Positions 44,110-54,961 are shown, counted from the first letter of the stretch. The stretch: DNA of 64,000 nt from an uncultured Tenacibaculum sp. (GCA_947496185.1 CANMCD010000007.1:62001-126000), one strand, 5' to 3'. Translations and numbers: made by a program. The notes: a model not told the origin generated them from the sequence alone.

Positions 44110-44818
44110 TCTTATCGTAAGAAGGAGGCCAGTTACCACCTGTTGTAACTTCTGATAATGATCCTACAGCTATGAAAGCACCCTTAACTTGGTCTGCTTC
44201 AATAACTTCAAGTTCTTGTTTTACTAAAGAACGTGGCATCCCTTGTAAGATAGGTTCTTTACTAACTTTAGCTTCAAATACAGGTACATTTAATCCTGCA
44301 ACTTTTTCAACCATACCTGTAGCCAATTCAAATTGCTTATCTGTACCAGGAACATCAAACATTCCTTTGTAATCTTTTCCTTCGAAATACTTCATTACAG
44401 GCTCATATCCTATAGTGTCAATTACTTTTTTCGAAACTTTAACTTTGATTCCCCCACCTTTATCAACTTCTTCTTCAACGTTTTTAGTTTCTGTTAATGC
44501 TAACTGTCCGTTTTCAATAAAGTTGATTAATGAGTCTTTACTATTAGTATACGTTCCATTTACCTCTTTGTATTTAACCTCTGCATCACGAATTAACTTC
44601 AAGTTTTTGATAACTTTAGCATAACGCACTTTCTTGTCTTTGTTAAACTTGATAGGTTCCATGATTCCGTCGTAAATCTTAATAGCTAAAAAAACCGAAG
44701 TAGCCAATAAGATAATTGAAACTAACCATCTTAATTTTAAAGGAACAAACTTTACAATAACCCAAGCTAACAAAATTGCAACAAGTAGCGCTGCTATTAT
44801 CATTAGTAGTAAACTCAT
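44084..44818 (-). CDS. Membrane-anchored protein of unknown function, conserved in Flavobacteria
   Basis: A 244-residue protein with two membrane segments at about 4-24 and 30-48, followed by a hydrophilic domain rich in lysine and glutamate with the pattern NLKLIRDAEVKYKEVNGTYT, like the pilin-type helix-plus-loop arrangement of secreted adaptor proteins. No enzymatic motif. It is the first gene of an operon with DUF3822 and rsmD and overlaps the former. The end is GNWPPSYDKNDAAAKKE. Its function is not known; the neighbours suggest a cell-envelope or ribosome link but do not prove it. Confidence 0.65.
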   Translation of the reverse strand: MSLLLMIIAALLVAILLAWVIVKFVPLKLRWLVSIILLATSVFLAIKIYDGIMEPIKFNKDKKVRYAKVIKNLKLIRDAEVKYKEVNGTYTNSKDSLINFIENGQLALTETKNVEEEVDKGGGIKVKVSKKVIDTIGYEPVMKYFEGKDYKGMFDVPGTDKQFELATGMVEKVAGLNVPVFEAKVSKEPILQGMPRSLVKQELEVIEADQVKGAFIAVGSLSEVTTGGNWPPSYDKNDAAAKKE

Positions 44819-44847
44819 CTTATTTAATTTTTAATATATGATATTCG

Positions 44848-44855
44848 CAAATCTA
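44848..44855 (-). promoter_or_regulatory. -7 promoter element of the DUF3822/rsmD operon
   Basis: The minus strand reads TAGATTTG, an exact match, 29 bases before the ATG at 44818. Confidence 0.45.
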
Positions 44856-45013
44856 CAATTTTTTTTTAATGAAGAAAACTTTTAACTAGCATTATGTATT
44901 ATAACTTCTCCATTAAGGATAAAAGTATATAAAAACTAGCTGTTTTTTTAATTTTGATAAGAAATTTGTCATATCTACTGTTCATCTTCTAATACATTTT
45001 CTAGTATCGAGAA

Positions 45014-45043
45014 TTGGTTTAACTATAAATACATTTATCTTTG
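45014..45043 (+). promoter_or_regulatory. Consensus promoter of the RecD-like helicase gene
   Basis: TTG (45014-45016), a 19-base spacer and TATCTTTG (45036-45043) match the Bacteroidota -33/-7 promoter, 16 bases upstream of the ATG at 45060. Confidence 0.6.
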
Positions 45044-45059
45044 AATTTTATTTGATTTC

Positions 45060-46487
45060 ATGATAGCATCAGCCCATAAATTTTATACAGAAGTCGTTCA
45101 AAAGTTTCCGTTCGAATTAACCCACAAACAACGTGAATTACTTACCGAATTAATTAATTTTCTTTTTGAGAAAGACAATAAAGGACTTTTCGTATTAAAA
45201 GGGTATGCTGGTACGGGTAAAACAACTACGATTAGTACGTTGGTAAACAGTTTATGGAAAGCAGGAAAAAAAGCGGTTCTTTTGGCGCCTACAGGGCGTG
45301 CAGCAAAGGTAATTTCAGGATATTCAGGTAAACAAGCATTTACGATTCATAAAAAAATTTACTTTCCTAAAAAACAAGGAAATGGAGGCGTAAGTTTTGT
45401 GCTTCAACCCAACAAACATACCAATACAGTTTTTATTGTAGACGAAGCATCCATGATATCTGATGAAAAACAAGATGCAAAATTGTTTGAAAATGGTTCA
45501 TTACTCAACGATTTACTGGCCTATGTATATTCAGGAAAAGACTGTCAGGTAGTTTTTGTAGGAGATACTGCACAGCTACCGCCTGTTAAACTATTGATGA
45601 GTCCTGCTTTAGATGCCGAACGTTTGTATTTGGATTATGATAAAAAAGTTACCGAAATTGAACTTGATGAAGTTGTAAGGCAACAAAACGATTCTGGTAT
45701 TTTATACAATGCAACAGAGTTACGAGTACTTATTCAACACGAAGCCACCGAGTTTCAGTTTAATGTAAATTTTCCAGATATCATAAGGCTACAAGACGGT
45801 TATGAGATTCAAGATGCAATTACTTCGGCCTATGACGGTGATATTGGTGTTGAAGATACTGCTATTATAGTACGCTCTAACAAAAGGGCGAATCAATATA
45901 ACCAGCAAATTCGGATGAAAATTCGAGGACAAGAAAACCAGATTTCAACAGGAGATTATATTATGGTTGTCAGAAACAATTATTTTTGGTTGAAGAGCAC
46001 TTCTTCTGCTGGGTTTATTGCCAATGGTGATATTTGTGAAGTAATGCGTATTCAGGCCATTAAAGAACTCTATGGATTTACCTTTGCCGAAGTAACCATA
46101 CGAATGATTGACTACCCAGATATAAAACCATTTGAGACGGTTTTGTTATTAGATACATTGAGTAGTGAAAGCCCTTCATTATCCTACGAAGAATCTAATA
46201 GATTATACGAAGCTGTAAAAGAAGATTTTGCACACGAAACTTCAAAATACAAACAGTTTATGGGGGTAAAAAACAATAAGTATTTCAACGCTTTACAAGT
46301 GAAATTTTCTTACGCAATGACATGCCATAAATCGCAGGGAGGACAGTGGAAAACTATTTTTATAGAACAACCTTATTTGCCTAACGGTGCTGATATTGAA
46401 TATTTACGTTGGTTGTATACAGCGGTAACAAGAGCACAAGAAAAATTGTTTCTCATTGGTTTTAAAGATGAAAATTTTGAAAACTAA
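45060..46487 (+). CDS. RecD-like superfamily 1 DNA helicase
   Basis: A 475-residue SF1 ATPase. Walker A is KGYAGTGKTTTIS (about 47-59), motif Ia LLAPTGRAAKVI, motif II FIVDEASMIS, motif III VFVGDTAQLPPV, and the UvrD_C_2 region near the C-terminus has SYAMTCHKSQGGQWKT and LYTAVTRAQEKL. It is a short, single-subunit relative of RecD/RecD2, likely a 5'-3' helicase in recombination or fork repair. It is a single-gene unit with its own consensus promoter. The 300-base gap that follows (46488-46787) contains only the next promoter. Confidence 0.9.
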   Translation: MIASAHKFYTEVVQKFPFELTHKQRELLTELINFLFEKDNKGLFVLKGYAGTGKTTTISTLVNSLWKAGKKAVLLAPTGRAAKVISGYSGKQAFTIHKKIYFPKKQGNGGVSFVLQPNKHTNTVFIVDEASMISDEKQDAKLFENGSLLNDLLAYVYSGKDCQVVFVGDTAQLPPVKLLMSPALDAERLYLDYDKKVTEIELDEVVRQQNDSGILYNATELRVLIQHEATEFQFNVNFPDIIRLQDGYEIQDAITSAYDGDIGVEDTAIIVRSNKRANQYNQQIRMKIRGQENQISTGDYIMVVRNNYFWLKSTSSAGFIANGDICEVMRIQAIKELYGFTFAEVTIRMIDYPDIKPFETVLLLDTLSSESPSLSYEESNRLYEAVKEDFAHETSKYKQFMGVKNNKYFNALQVKFSYAMTCHKSQGGQWKTIFIEQPYLPNGADIEYLRWLYTAVTRAQEKLFLIGFKDENFEN

Positions 46488-46753
46488 TTAACTATGTTGT
46501 TTTAGACTCCAATGTTTTGGGATAAAACCAGCCATGATTCTAAATTTTTGTATGAGAAAATGAGCTTTTTTCCTTATAGATAAAGTAGAAAATAGAAGTA
46601 TAGCCTCAGTTATAATTTCTTTTTTTCTGAAATAGAATAGGAAAAATAGGAGGTATGGTAGTCTTTTTTAATTATATACGGTATCCATATTAATTATCTT
46701 AAAAATTAATAAGTATTGTAGTTTTTTTAATATAATAAAAGATGTAAAAAACT

Positions 46754-46761
46754 TACATTTG
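46754..46761 (+). promoter_or_regulatory. -7 promoter element of the PIG-L gene
   Basis: TACATTTG is an exact TAnnTTTG match, 26 bases before ATG 46788; the in-frame TTG at 46764 lies right after it. Confidence 0.45.
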
Positions 46762-46787
46762 CTTTGACTACACATAAAGTATCGAAA

Positions 46788-49277
46788 ATGGAGAAAAAAC
46801 CGATTCTTATATTACTGCTGTTAGCATCAGCATCAATTATTGCTCAAAAACATCAGAAATTAACATCAAACCAACTGTACGAAAAAATACAAAAACTTAA
46901 TTTTTTAGGATCTGCTATGTACATAGCAGCACATCCTGATGATGAAAATACGAGATTAATCGCCTATTTAGCGAATGAAAAAAAAGCAAGAACGGCTTAT
47001 TTATCATTGACAAGAGGTGACGGAGGACAAAACTTAATAGGTTCTGAGATGAGGGAACTATTAGGGGTAATACGTACACAAGAACTATTAGCTGCAAGGG
47101 GAGTAGATGGAGGAGAGCAACGATTTACAAGGGCTAATGATTTTGGGTATTCGAAGCATTCAGACGAAACCTTTACTATTTGGGATAAAGAAAAAATATT
47201 GAGTGATGTTGTATGGGCTATACGTACTTTTAAACCCGATGTTATTATTAATCGATTTAACCATAGAACCCCCGGTACTACCCACGGGCATCATACCGCT
47301 TCGGCCATGATGAGTTATGAAGCTTTTGATTTGGCAGGAGATTCAAAAAAATACCCAGAACAATTGACATTTGTAGACACTTGGCAACCCAAAAGTTTAT
47401 TTTATAATCTTTCATGGTGGTCTTATGGTAGCAGAGAAAAGTTTGAAAAAGTAGATAAATCAGCTTGGTTAACGTTTGATATAGGCGTGTATTATCCATT
47501 AAAAGGAGTGTCTAATAATGAATTGGCCTCTATAGCGAGTAGCCAGCATTTATGTCAAGGTTTTGGAAGGTTAACAGTACGAGGAACACAACAAGAATAT
47601 GTAGAGTTTTTAAAGGGAACCTATCCGCCTGATAAAGAAGATATTTTCTCAGGTATTGATACTTCATGGAACCGTGTAGTTGGAGGAAAAGCGATAGGGA
47701 AAATTTTATACGATGTCGAAAAGAATTTCGATTTTACCAATCCAGCCAAACACCTTAAAGAATTACTACAAGCTTATGAGAAGATTAAAGTATTGAAAAA
47801 CAACCATTGGAGGTCAATCAAATTAAAAGAAATCAAAGAAATTATTCAAGGAGCTTTAGGGCTGTATATTGAAGGTTCAGCTACTAGTTCTAGTACAACA
47901 CCAAACAATGAATTTACCGTTAACTTCGAACTGTTAAATAGAGGTGATATTTCGGTAGCCTTGGAGTCAATCGAATTACTCCCGCAAAAAAAGAAGATAA
48001 GCAAAGGAATAACACTTTCAGAAAATAACAAAAAGACCTTTAAAGAGACTTTTGTTTTAAATAATACTGTACCGTACTCGACGCCTTATTGGCTTGATCA
48101 ACCATGGGGGCTGGGAATGTACCAAGTACCCAATCAAAAACTCATTGGTGATCCTGAAACGGAAAAAAAGACTAAGGTAATTTATAACTTTACAATAGGA
48201 GGGAGCCTAATTTCTTTTACAAAACCTATTATTTATAGGTATTCGAAAAGAGATAAAGGAGAAATTTATGAACCTTTTGAGGTATTACCAATAGTAACGA
48301 CAAAACTAGCTGAAAAAGTACTTATTTTTTCTAAAGACAGTCCAAGAAAAATAAAAGTACAGGTGCGAGCGGGTAAAAATAAGAGCAGGGGAGTAGTACG
48401 TCTCGAAGCTCCCAAAAACTGGAAAGTGTCACCAACCGAATTGCCTTTTGATATTGCGCAAAAAAATGACATACAAACTGTTGAATTTTTAGTAACGCCC
48501 ACCAAAAAGGAATCAGAGGGAAAACTCAAAGCAAAAGCAATTATTAACGATAAAGTTTATGATAAGGAATTGGTAGAAATTAATCATGCACATATTCCTA
48601 AACAACGAGTATTATTGCCTTCAGCAGCAAAAGTGGTTCGATTAAATCTCAAAAAAGAAGGAAATCACATTGGCTATATTCAAGGTTCAGGAGATGCAGT
48701 ACCAGATGCATTACGTCAAATAGGATATAAAGTATCAGAAATAGACATTCAAAATATAACTCAAGAATCTTTAGAGGTGTTCGATGCAATTGTTGTTGGA
48801 ATCCGAGCCTATAATACCAAACCCTTATTACAATTTAAACAAAAATACTTACTAGCGTATGTTGAGGGAGGTGGAAATTTGATTGTACAATACAATACCT
48901 ATAGAAGGGTAGATGTTAAACCTCCTTTTCCACTTACATTATCACGTGATAGAGTTACAGATGAAAATGCAGCAGTTAGCTTTTTAGCTAAAGATCACAA
49001 TATTTTGAACTACCCGAATAAGATTACCCAAAATGATTTTGATGGCTGGGTGCAAGAAAGAGGATTGTATTTTCCAAATACATGGAGTGATGAATATACG
49101 CCTATACTTTCAATGCATGATGTAGGAGAAACCTCAAAAAAAGGAAGTTTATTAGTAGCTAAATACGGAAAAGGAAACTATATATACACAGGTTTAAGCT
49201 TTTTTAGAGAATTACCCGCTGGTGTACCAGGTGCTTATAAGTTGTTTGTAAATTTGTTATCATCAAAATCAGAGTAA
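46788..49277 (+). CDS. PIG-L family deacetylase, multidomain secreted protein
   Basis: An 829-residue protein with a signal peptide ending at ASIIAQ (residue 20). The PIG-L/LmbE-like N-acetylglucosamine deacetylase domain (about 35-260) has the zinc-binding AAHPDDE and LTRGDGGQN, with HRTPGTTHGHH further on. A beta-rich region follows, and the C-terminal part (about 600-829) looks like a ThuA/GATase1-like domain (GYIQGSGDAVPDALRQIG, YVEGGGNLIVQYNT). It may remove acetyl groups from extracellular or periplasmic sugars; the substrate is unknown. The start at 46788 leaves a 20-base leader. Confidence 0.83.
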   Translation: MEKKPILILLLLASASIIAQKHQKLTSNQLYEKIQKLNFLGSAMYIAAHPDDENTRLIAYLANEKKARTAYLSLTRGDGGQNLIGSEMRELLGVIRTQELLAARGVDGGEQRFTRANDFGYSKHSDETFTIWDKEKILSDVVWAIRTFKPDVIINRFNHRTPGTTHGHHTASAMMSYEAFDLAGDSKKYPEQLTFVDTWQPKSLFYNLSWWSYGSREKFEKVDKSAWLTFDIGVYYPLKGVSNNELASIASSQHLCQGFGRLTVRGTQQEYVEFLKGTYPPDKEDIFSGIDTSWNRVVGGKAIGKILYDVEKNFDFTNPAKHLKELLQAYEKIKVLKNNHWRSIKLKEIKEIIQGALGLYIEGSATSSSTTPNNEFTVNFELLNRGDISVALESIELLPQKKKISKGITLSENNKKTFKETFVLNNTVPYSTPYWLDQPWGLGMYQVPNQKLIGDPETEKKTKVIYNFTIGGSLISFTKPIIYRYSKRDKGEIYEPFEVLPIVTTKLAEKVLIFSKDSPRKIKVQVRAGKNKSRGVVRLEAPKNWKVSPTELPFDIAQKNDIQTVEFLVTPTKKESEGKLKAKAIINDKVYDKELVEINHAHIPKQRVLLPSAAKVVRLNLKKEGNHIGYIQGSGDAVPDALRQIGYKVSEIDIQNITQESLEVFDAIVVGIRAYNTKPLLQFKQKYLLAYVEGGGNLIVQYNTYRRVDVKPPFPLTLSRDRVTDENAAVSFLAKDHNILNYPNKITQNDFDGWVQERGLYFPNTWSDEYTPILSMHDVGETSKKGSLLVAKYGKGNYIYTGLSFFRELPAGVPGAYKLFVNLLSSKSE

Positions 49278-49585
49278 TGGTTGAGATAATAGTACGTTTA
49301 ACTTCTGTTTATTAGGAATTAGAATTTATTTAGTGTATTTTTAATAAACGATGACACCTATTCATAAGATCCTGTAGACTAAAAGCTTTTTTAAAGACGT
49401 TTTTATTTAGTGTATCAAACAATATTAATATAATTCTTGGCATAAGAATTGACCTATCCAAGTGACTAAACAATAGCTTTTTAACGGTTAAAACACTGGA
49501 ATTAAGCTGTTTTTTGATAAAAAAAGGTGTTTTATTAGATAAACTTTTATCGAAAAAATGCCAAGATGACAGATACAATAAGATT

Positions 49586-52057
49586 ATGAGTAAATCAAAA
49601 ATAATACATTTAGACAACTTGTCATTGCAAGATGTTTTTAATGAAAATGCAGAGTTAATTCCCTTGTTGACTCCAGAAGACGAAGAAAATATGAATAAAG
49701 AAGAGATACCCAATGAACTTCCAATACTACCCCTTAGAAATACAGTTTTGTTTCCTGGGGTTGTTATTCCTATTACAGCAGGTAGAGACAAGTCGATACA
49801 ACTGATTAAAGAAGCTAACAAAGGGGATAAGGTTGTTGGAGTAGTGGCTCAAAAGAATGGAGAAGTAGAAGACCCATCGGTTCAAGACATATATAAAACA
49901 GGAGTGGTCGCTCAAATTTTAAGAGTCTTGAAGATGCCTGATGGTAATACTACTGTGATTATTCAAGGGAAAAAAAGATTTGAAATTAATGAAGTTGTTC
50001 AAGAAGATCCATATTTAAAAGCAAAAGTAGCAGAGGCTCCTGATGAAAGAGATATTGATGACAAAAAAGAGTTTGATGCTATTATAGATTCTATAAAAGA
50101 ATTAGCCCTTGAAGTAGTTAAAGAAAATCCAATGCTACCTTCAGAAGCTTCTTTTGCTATTAAAAATATTCAATCGAATTCTTTCTTGGTGAATTTTATT
50201 TCATCAAATATGGAATTGAGCGTTTCTCAAAAACAAGTGCTTCTTGAGAAAGATAATTTAAAAGAACGTGCTTTATTAACGTTAAAGAATCTTGATAAAG
50301 AACTACAAAAGCTTCAATTACGAAATGATATTCAATCTAAAACACGTTCTGATTTAGACAAACAACAAAGAGAATATTATTTACATCAGCAACTAAAAAC
50401 TATTCAAGACGAATTAGGTGGTGTTTCTCACGATCAGGAACTTGAAGAGATGAAGGCCAAGTCAAAAGACAAGAAGTGGACCAAAGAGGTTGCAGAAGCT
50501 TTTGATAAAGAGTTAAATCGTTTGAAACGTATGAATCCTCAAATGGCTGAATACGGGGTACAACGTAACTATTTAGAATTAATGCTCGAATTGCCTTGGG
50601 GTGAGTATTCTAAAGATAAATTTGATCTCAAAAGAGCGCAAAAAATACTTGATCGTGATCATTTTGGATTAGAAAAAGTAAAGGAGCGTATCATTGAACA
50701 TTTAGCTGTATTGAAATTGAGGGGTGATATGAAATCGCCTATTATATGTTTGTACGGGCCTCCTGGAGTAGGAAAAACCTCTTTAGGAAAGTCTGTTGCA
50801 GAAGCTTTAGGTAGAAAATATGTTAGAATGTCTTTAGGAGGGTTACGTGATGAAGCAGAAATAAGAGGGCATCGAAAAACCTATATTGGTGCTATGCCTG
50901 GACGTTTAATTCAAAATCTAAAGAAGGCAGGTACTTCAAATCCCGTATTTGTATTAGATGAGATTGACAAATTAGGAAAAAGTCATCAAGGAGATCCATC
51001 TTCAGCCATGCTAGAAGTATTAGATCCTGAACAAAATACGGAGTTTTATGATAATTATTTAGAAGTAGGGTACGATCTTTCTAAAGTTTTGTTTATTGCT
51101 ACCGCTAATAATATTCAGCAAATTCCTTGGGCATTACGTGATCGAATGGAGATTATCAATGTAACAGGATATACCATTGAAGAAAAAGTAGAAATAGCTA
51201 AAAAGTATTTACTACCAAAACAATTAAAAGAACACGGGCTTGATACGGACCACTTAAAATTAGGAAAGTCTCAGATAGAGAAAATAGTTGAAGGTTATAC
51301 TAGAGAGTCAGGGGTACGCGGATTAGAAAAGCAAGTAGCCAAAGTAGTACGTTATGCTGCCAAGTCTATTGCGATGGAAGAGGAGTACAATGTCTCTTTA
51401 ACCAATGAGGATATTGAAACTATTTTAGGCCCTGCCAAATTAGAACGAGACAAGTATGAAAATAACGATACCGCAGGTGTAGTAACAGGATTGGCTTGGA
51501 CAAGTGTGGGTGGTGATATATTATTTATTGAGTCTATTTTGTCAAAAGGTAAAGGAAACCTTTCTATCACTGGAAATTTAGGAACTGTAATGAAAGAATC
51601 TTCAACAATTGCCATGAAGTATATCAAAGCAAATGCGGAAGAATTTGGTGTAAATCCTGAAGTATTAGATAAATACGACGTTCATATTCACGTACCAGAA
51701 GGCGCAACCCCTAAGGACGGACCAAGTGCTGGAATTACGATGTTAACTTCTTTGGTATCAGTATTTACACAAAGAAAAGTAAAGAATAAATTAGCCATGA
51801 CAGGTGAAATCACTTTACGAGGAAAAGTATTGCCTGTAGGTGGTATAAAAGAGAAAATTTTGGCAGCGAAAAGAGCCAATATTAAAGAGATTATTCTTTG
51901 TGATGAAAATAAAAAGGATATCGATGAAATTAAGCAAAGCTATTTAAAAGGGTTGAAATTTCATTATGTAACTGAAATGAGTGAAGTTATTGATATTGCT
52001 TTGACGAAGCAAAAAGTTAAGAATGCTAAGAAATTAATTGCTGAAAAGAAGCAATAA
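49586..52057 (+). CDS. lon: Lon protease (endopeptidase La)
   Basis: An 823-residue ATP-dependent protease degrading misfolded and regulatory proteins in the cytoplasm. The N-terminal LON substrate domain (about 45-240, [16 protein letters not shown]) is followed by the AAA+ module with [15 protein letters not shown] and [11 protein letters not shown], and the C-terminal protease domain with the serine-lysine dyad: S714 in [10 protein letters not shown] and the lysine of [13 protein letters not shown], about 43 residues later. The conserved start MSKSKII is at 49586, after an in-frame ATG at 49514 that adds 24 atypical residues. I see no clear promoter in the 308-base gap upstream. A strong terminator follows. 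Confidence 0.96.
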   Translation: MSKSKIIHLDNLSLQDVFNENAELIPLLTPEDEENMNKEEIPNELPILPLRNTVLFPGVVIPITAGRDKSIQLIKEANKGDKVVGVVAQKNGEVEDPSVQDIYKTGVVAQILRVLKMPDGNTTVIIQGKKRFEINEVVQEDPYLKAKVAEAPDERDIDDKKEFDAIIDSIKELALEVVKENPMLPSEASFAIKNIQSNSFLVNFISSNMELSVSQKQVLLEKDNLKERALLTLKNLDKELQKLQLRNDIQSKTRSDLDKQQREYYLHQQLKTIQDELGGVSHDQELEEMKAKSKDKKWTKEVAEAFDKELNRLKRMNPQMAEYGVQRNYLELMLELPWGEYSKDKFDLKRAQKILDRDHFGLEKVKERIIEHLAVLKLRGDMKSPIICLYGPPGVGKTSLGKSVAEALGRKYVRMSLGGLRDEAEIRGHRKTYIGAMPGRLIQNLKKAGTSNPVFVLDEIDKLGKSHQGDPSSAMLEVLDPEQNTEFYDNYLEVGYDLSKVLFIATANNIQQIPWALRDRMEIINVTGYTIEEKVEIAKKYLLPKQLKEHGLDTDHLKLGKSQIEKIVEGYTRESGVRGLEKQVAKVVRYAAKSIAMEEEYNVSLTNEDIETILGPAKLERDKYENNDTAGVVTGLAWTSVGGDILFIESILSKGKGNLSITGNLGTVMKESSTIAMKYIKANAEEFGVNPEVLDKYDVHIHVPEGATPKDGPSAGITMLTSLVSVFTQRKVKNKLAMTGEITLRGKVLPVGGIKEKILAAKRANIKEIILCDENKKDIDEIKQSYLKGLKFHYVTEMSEVIDIALTKQKVKNAKKLIAEKKQ

Positions 52058-52106
52058 TTTTCTTTGTTATTAGTATTCAAGTTAACTCGTCAAAGAAACA
52101 ATTTTT

Positions 52107-52138
52107 AGAGGAACTCCACGAAGGAGTTCCTCTTTTAT
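52107..52138 (+). terminator. Rho-independent terminator of lon
   Basis: AGAGGAACTCC (52107-52117) and its complement (52123-52133) form an 11-bp stem with a 5-base loop, followed by Ts. Confidence 0.85.
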
Positions 52139-52185
52139 AATAGACATTATTTTTATTTATTGACAACTAATATGCAAGGTTAAAC

Positions 52186-53160
52186 TTAGTTATCTGTAAC
52201 CCACACTCTAACTCTTAATTCTTTAGAATACTCTTCATTAAGATCAATAACATAGGCCTTATCTCCTTGTGCATAGTCATAAAAGAAATGTTTAGCAGAA
52301 ATGGCCCAAAAATAATGACCATGATGTCTTCTACCATAGTCTGCTCCGACATATCCTTTAAACTCAAGAGGCACTTTCCATTTTGTTTTATAATTTCTAT
52401 GACGTTCAACTAACTCCCAATTGGCTACCTTTCCTGCTGGAACCCAAATACCATTACCTCCACGAATAATTTCAGTTATTTTTTTTGAATAACTACCACC
52501 ACCACCAGCAGATAAACCAACGGATACTTTTACAGACCCTTCAGTAACTAAAGGGACTCCTATTTTTCCACCAACCTCTGTACTTATAGAGCCGGTAACA
52601 TTCCATTTTGTCTCATTAGTCGTTTCGATTCTCCATTCACCAGATAATTCCATCCACTTTCTTTTTCCTGATCTATTTACTTCAGACCTAGATGCGGTTC
52701 CTTCGACTCTTCTAAATGGAGTATAATTTGCTCCCGCATCTTCATTTTGAGCACGACCGATAGCTCTAAATTCAGCATGCCAATCATATTTATTATTCGG
52801 GTTTTGACCTCCTCCAAATCTACTGTTATTAATATAAACTCCAGCAGGTCTATCTTTTCCTTTATTGATAGCCCAAGTAAACCTGTCTTTAAGATCATTG
52901 GTGTTCGTATAATTAATGTCGGAATTTATACTTAATTGCCTTAAATGATCTCTGTTTACTCTTTGCCAGTTTCCTGAAACATAAGATCTCGATCGTGAGT
53001 TTCTATTCGTAGAAAAGTTATCTTTTACTTTAATAACTGGACCATAAGTATAGTTTATTTCATTCTGTTTGGGGGGGATCAAGTTATTGTCTTGGTTATC
53101 ACAAGACAAAAAGCACATTAGAAGCATTGTGCCAGAAATTATACTTATTTTGTTTTTCAT
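52186..53160 (-). CDS. Aerolysin-like (beta-pore-forming toxin type) lipoprotein
   Basis: A 324-residue lipoprotein (signal ending in FLSC, cysteine C20). Residues about 25-175 form an unassigned N-terminal domain rich in asparagine and arginine. Residues about 180-276 resemble the aerolysin/epsilon-toxin pore module: an amphipathic beta-strand pattern with the GVPLVTEGSVKVSV insertion-loop-like hairpin (about 202-215), serine/glycine-rich GLSAGGGGSYS, then VPAGKVANWELV and WKVPLEFKG. In aerolysins this region makes the transmembrane barrel. The protein may insert into membranes of competitors, hosts or prey, but activity is an inference from sequence pattern alone, and lipid anchoring is uncommon in this family. 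Confidence 0.65.
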   Translation of the reverse strand: MKNKISIISGTMLLMCFLSCDNQDNNLIPPKQNEINYTYGPVIKVKDNFSTNRNSRSRSYVSGNWQRVNRDHLRQLSINSDINYTNTNDLKDRFTWAINKGKDRPAGVYINNSRFGGGQNPNNKYDWHAEFRAIGRAQNEDAGANYTPFRRVEGTASRSEVNRSGKRKWMELSGEWRIETTNETKWNVTGSISTEVGGKIGVPLVTEGSVKVSVGLSAGGGGSYSKKITEIIRGGNGIWVPAGKVANWELVERHRNYKTKWKVPLEFKGYVGADYGRRHHGHYFWAISAKHFFYDYAQGDKAYVIDLNEEYSKELRVRVWVTDN

Positions 53161-53564
53161 GTTTTAGTGTGTTAAAAATTAAGTTAATGTGTATACATTT
53201 TTCACCCATGGTTTAAAATTATGAAAAAGTGTATATAAAATATTTAATAATTTTTAACGCTTATTAACAAGAATTATTATATAACTAATAATCAGATTAT
53301 TATATTTTTGCGAATTCCTTGCTTCCTGTGCAAAGTAAAATGGACTTAAACAAAAGAATTCACATTTTGAAATGTATGTAATGCTCGGAGTTTGGATTGA
53401 ATGTAAAATACTTGGTCAAAACACTAAGTAAATCACAATCAAGAAAGTCAAAAGAATAAATACGAAGTAAAAAAATGGTGATACTTACAATTCAATTGAT
53501 GGAAATGCAGAAATATTGTTTTTATACCTGTCTAATTAATTTTGTTGTTGATAGATAGTTATTT
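53161..53564. other. 404-base gap with an isolated plus-strand promoter-like element
   Basis: No gene was identified. A -7-like TATTTTTG lies on the plus strand at 53303-53310. Some 30 bases downstream ATG 53340 starts a 13-codon ORF (MDLNKRIHILKCM) that ends in TAA, followed by a further in-frame stretch without a start. It may be a small RNA, a short peptide or the remains of a gene. Confidence 0.3.
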
Positions 53565-54602
53565 TTATTTGATATTCAAATTTTGTCTCTTTACTATAAA
53601 GTCGAATGACATTTCGAATAAACCTTTTCCATTTACTTTTGCATTCCAAGCACCATGACCTTTGCCCTCCAAAGTTACAAGCTCATTGTAAATACTCAAA
53701 GAGTCGTATATTCCCTTCAATTCAATTGCTTCAGAATAAGGAGTAACAGGGTCATATTCATTGCCATGTGCCATGAATAATTCAGGGTCGTTGGTGTCAT
53801 AAGGATTCAAGTTATACACCGCTTCAAACATATCCAACTTTATGTTTGATCCCCAAAAATAAACCATACTTTTTACAGTATAAGTCTCGTTTAGGTTTGT
53901 AGTAGAAAGTGTTGGATCATCAGTAATAGTAAGCTCGTCTCTAAAGTCTTCCAGATTTGAAATACCTAAAGCAATCGAAGTAATTGCTCCTGCTGAAGCT
54001 CCTCCAACTGTAATAAAGTGTGTGTTTATATTATAGGCGTTCGAATTAGCTACTATCCAACGAAGGGCTGCTTTGGCATCCCTTTGGGCGGTATACATAG
54101 CAATGCTCTGTTGAACCTGTTTTGTAGTTTCTGCTTCCTGTAGGGTATGTTCAATCCATTTTTGAGGAGCGATTCCTTTATAAAATATTAATAACTCTTC
54201 TTGAGTCATTCCTTCTATCGTAGCTAACTCTTCTGTAGTTCTATAGTCTATAGAAACAAAAACCCATCCTCTTGAAGCATAATAATTAGCCATATCTACA
54301 ATTTCAGTCTTAGTTTTTGTTCCACCAGTAAATCCGCCTCCATGTATAAACATAAAAACAGGTCTATTTTCAGAATTATTATCAGGATAGTAAATATCTA
54401 ATTTTATAGGAATCGCAAAGGGGGTAGTACTTAAATCATTATGACTAAGCCCCTCAGCAAATGTAACATTTTCATCTTTTAAAACAGTGTAGTCGGATGT
54501 AGCTAGTATTACTGGTATTTCATTATCGTTAATATTTGGTTCGTCTTTATTACAAGTTGCAAATAGAAGAATCACAAAAATAGTTAAACTTATTTTATAC
54601 AT
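53565..54602 (-). CDS. Alpha/beta-hydrolase lipoprotein, carboxylesterase type
   Basis: A 345-residue lipoprotein with a signal peptide ending in LFATC (cysteine about 17). The carboxylesterase/BD-FAE-like fold is shown by the oxyanion-hole HGGGFTGG (about 86-93), the nucleophile motif GGASAGA (about 199-205, serine in GxSxG), the acid region AHGNEYDPVTP and the catalytic histidine GKGHGAW near the end. An ester substrate, such as an acetylated glycan or lipid, is expected outside the cytoplasm; its identity cannot be read. The next 364 bases (54603-54966) contain no gene; they end at the transposon. Confidence 0.82.
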   Translation of the reverse strand: MYKISLTIFVILLFATCNKDEPNINDNEIPVILATSDYTVLKDENVTFAEGLSHNDLSTTPFAIPIKLDIYYPDNNSENRPVFMFIHGGGFTGGTKTKTEIVDMANYYASRGWVFVSIDYRTTEELATIEGMTQEELLIFYKGIAPQKWIEHTLQEAETTKQVQQSIAMYTAQRDAKAALRWIVANSNAYNINTHFITVGGASAGAITSIALGISNLEDFRDELTITDDPTLSTTNLNETYTVKSMVYFWGSNIKLDMFEAVYNLNPYDTNDPELFMAHGNEYDPVTPYSEAIELKGIYDSLSIYNELVTLEGKGHGAWNAKVNGKGLFEMSFDFIVKRQNLNIK

Positions 54603-54961
54603 ATATCACTTTTTAAGTCTAATTAATATTTAGATTACTTGAATGTAAATAGATGGCTACCAGTTATATATTGCTGTTTAATACTAATTTAGTGTTTTTG
54701 CAAAAAACTAGATAATATAATTTTATTTTTTTTGGAAAAAATAAAAATCACAAAGACAAACTTATAAAATGGTATCGAAGGCATCACTATTATTTCATAT
54801 CCTATTTAACATAATATTAATTATAATACATTTTGTAATATTAGTATGTCTAGTAAATAAAGTGATATTCAGAATGTTTATGCTTGTATTATTCGATATA
54901 TGACTTTTCACACCTCACATAAATTTGTACTACAATCGATCATTTTGTTTTTTAGAATGTC

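Noticed and set aside
49330-49821. 163-residue minus-strand ORF before lon
   Set aside because: It covers the start of lon on the opposite strand, has no signal or family pattern, and lacks a promoter; it is a shadow of the lon coding frame and an AT-rich spacer.
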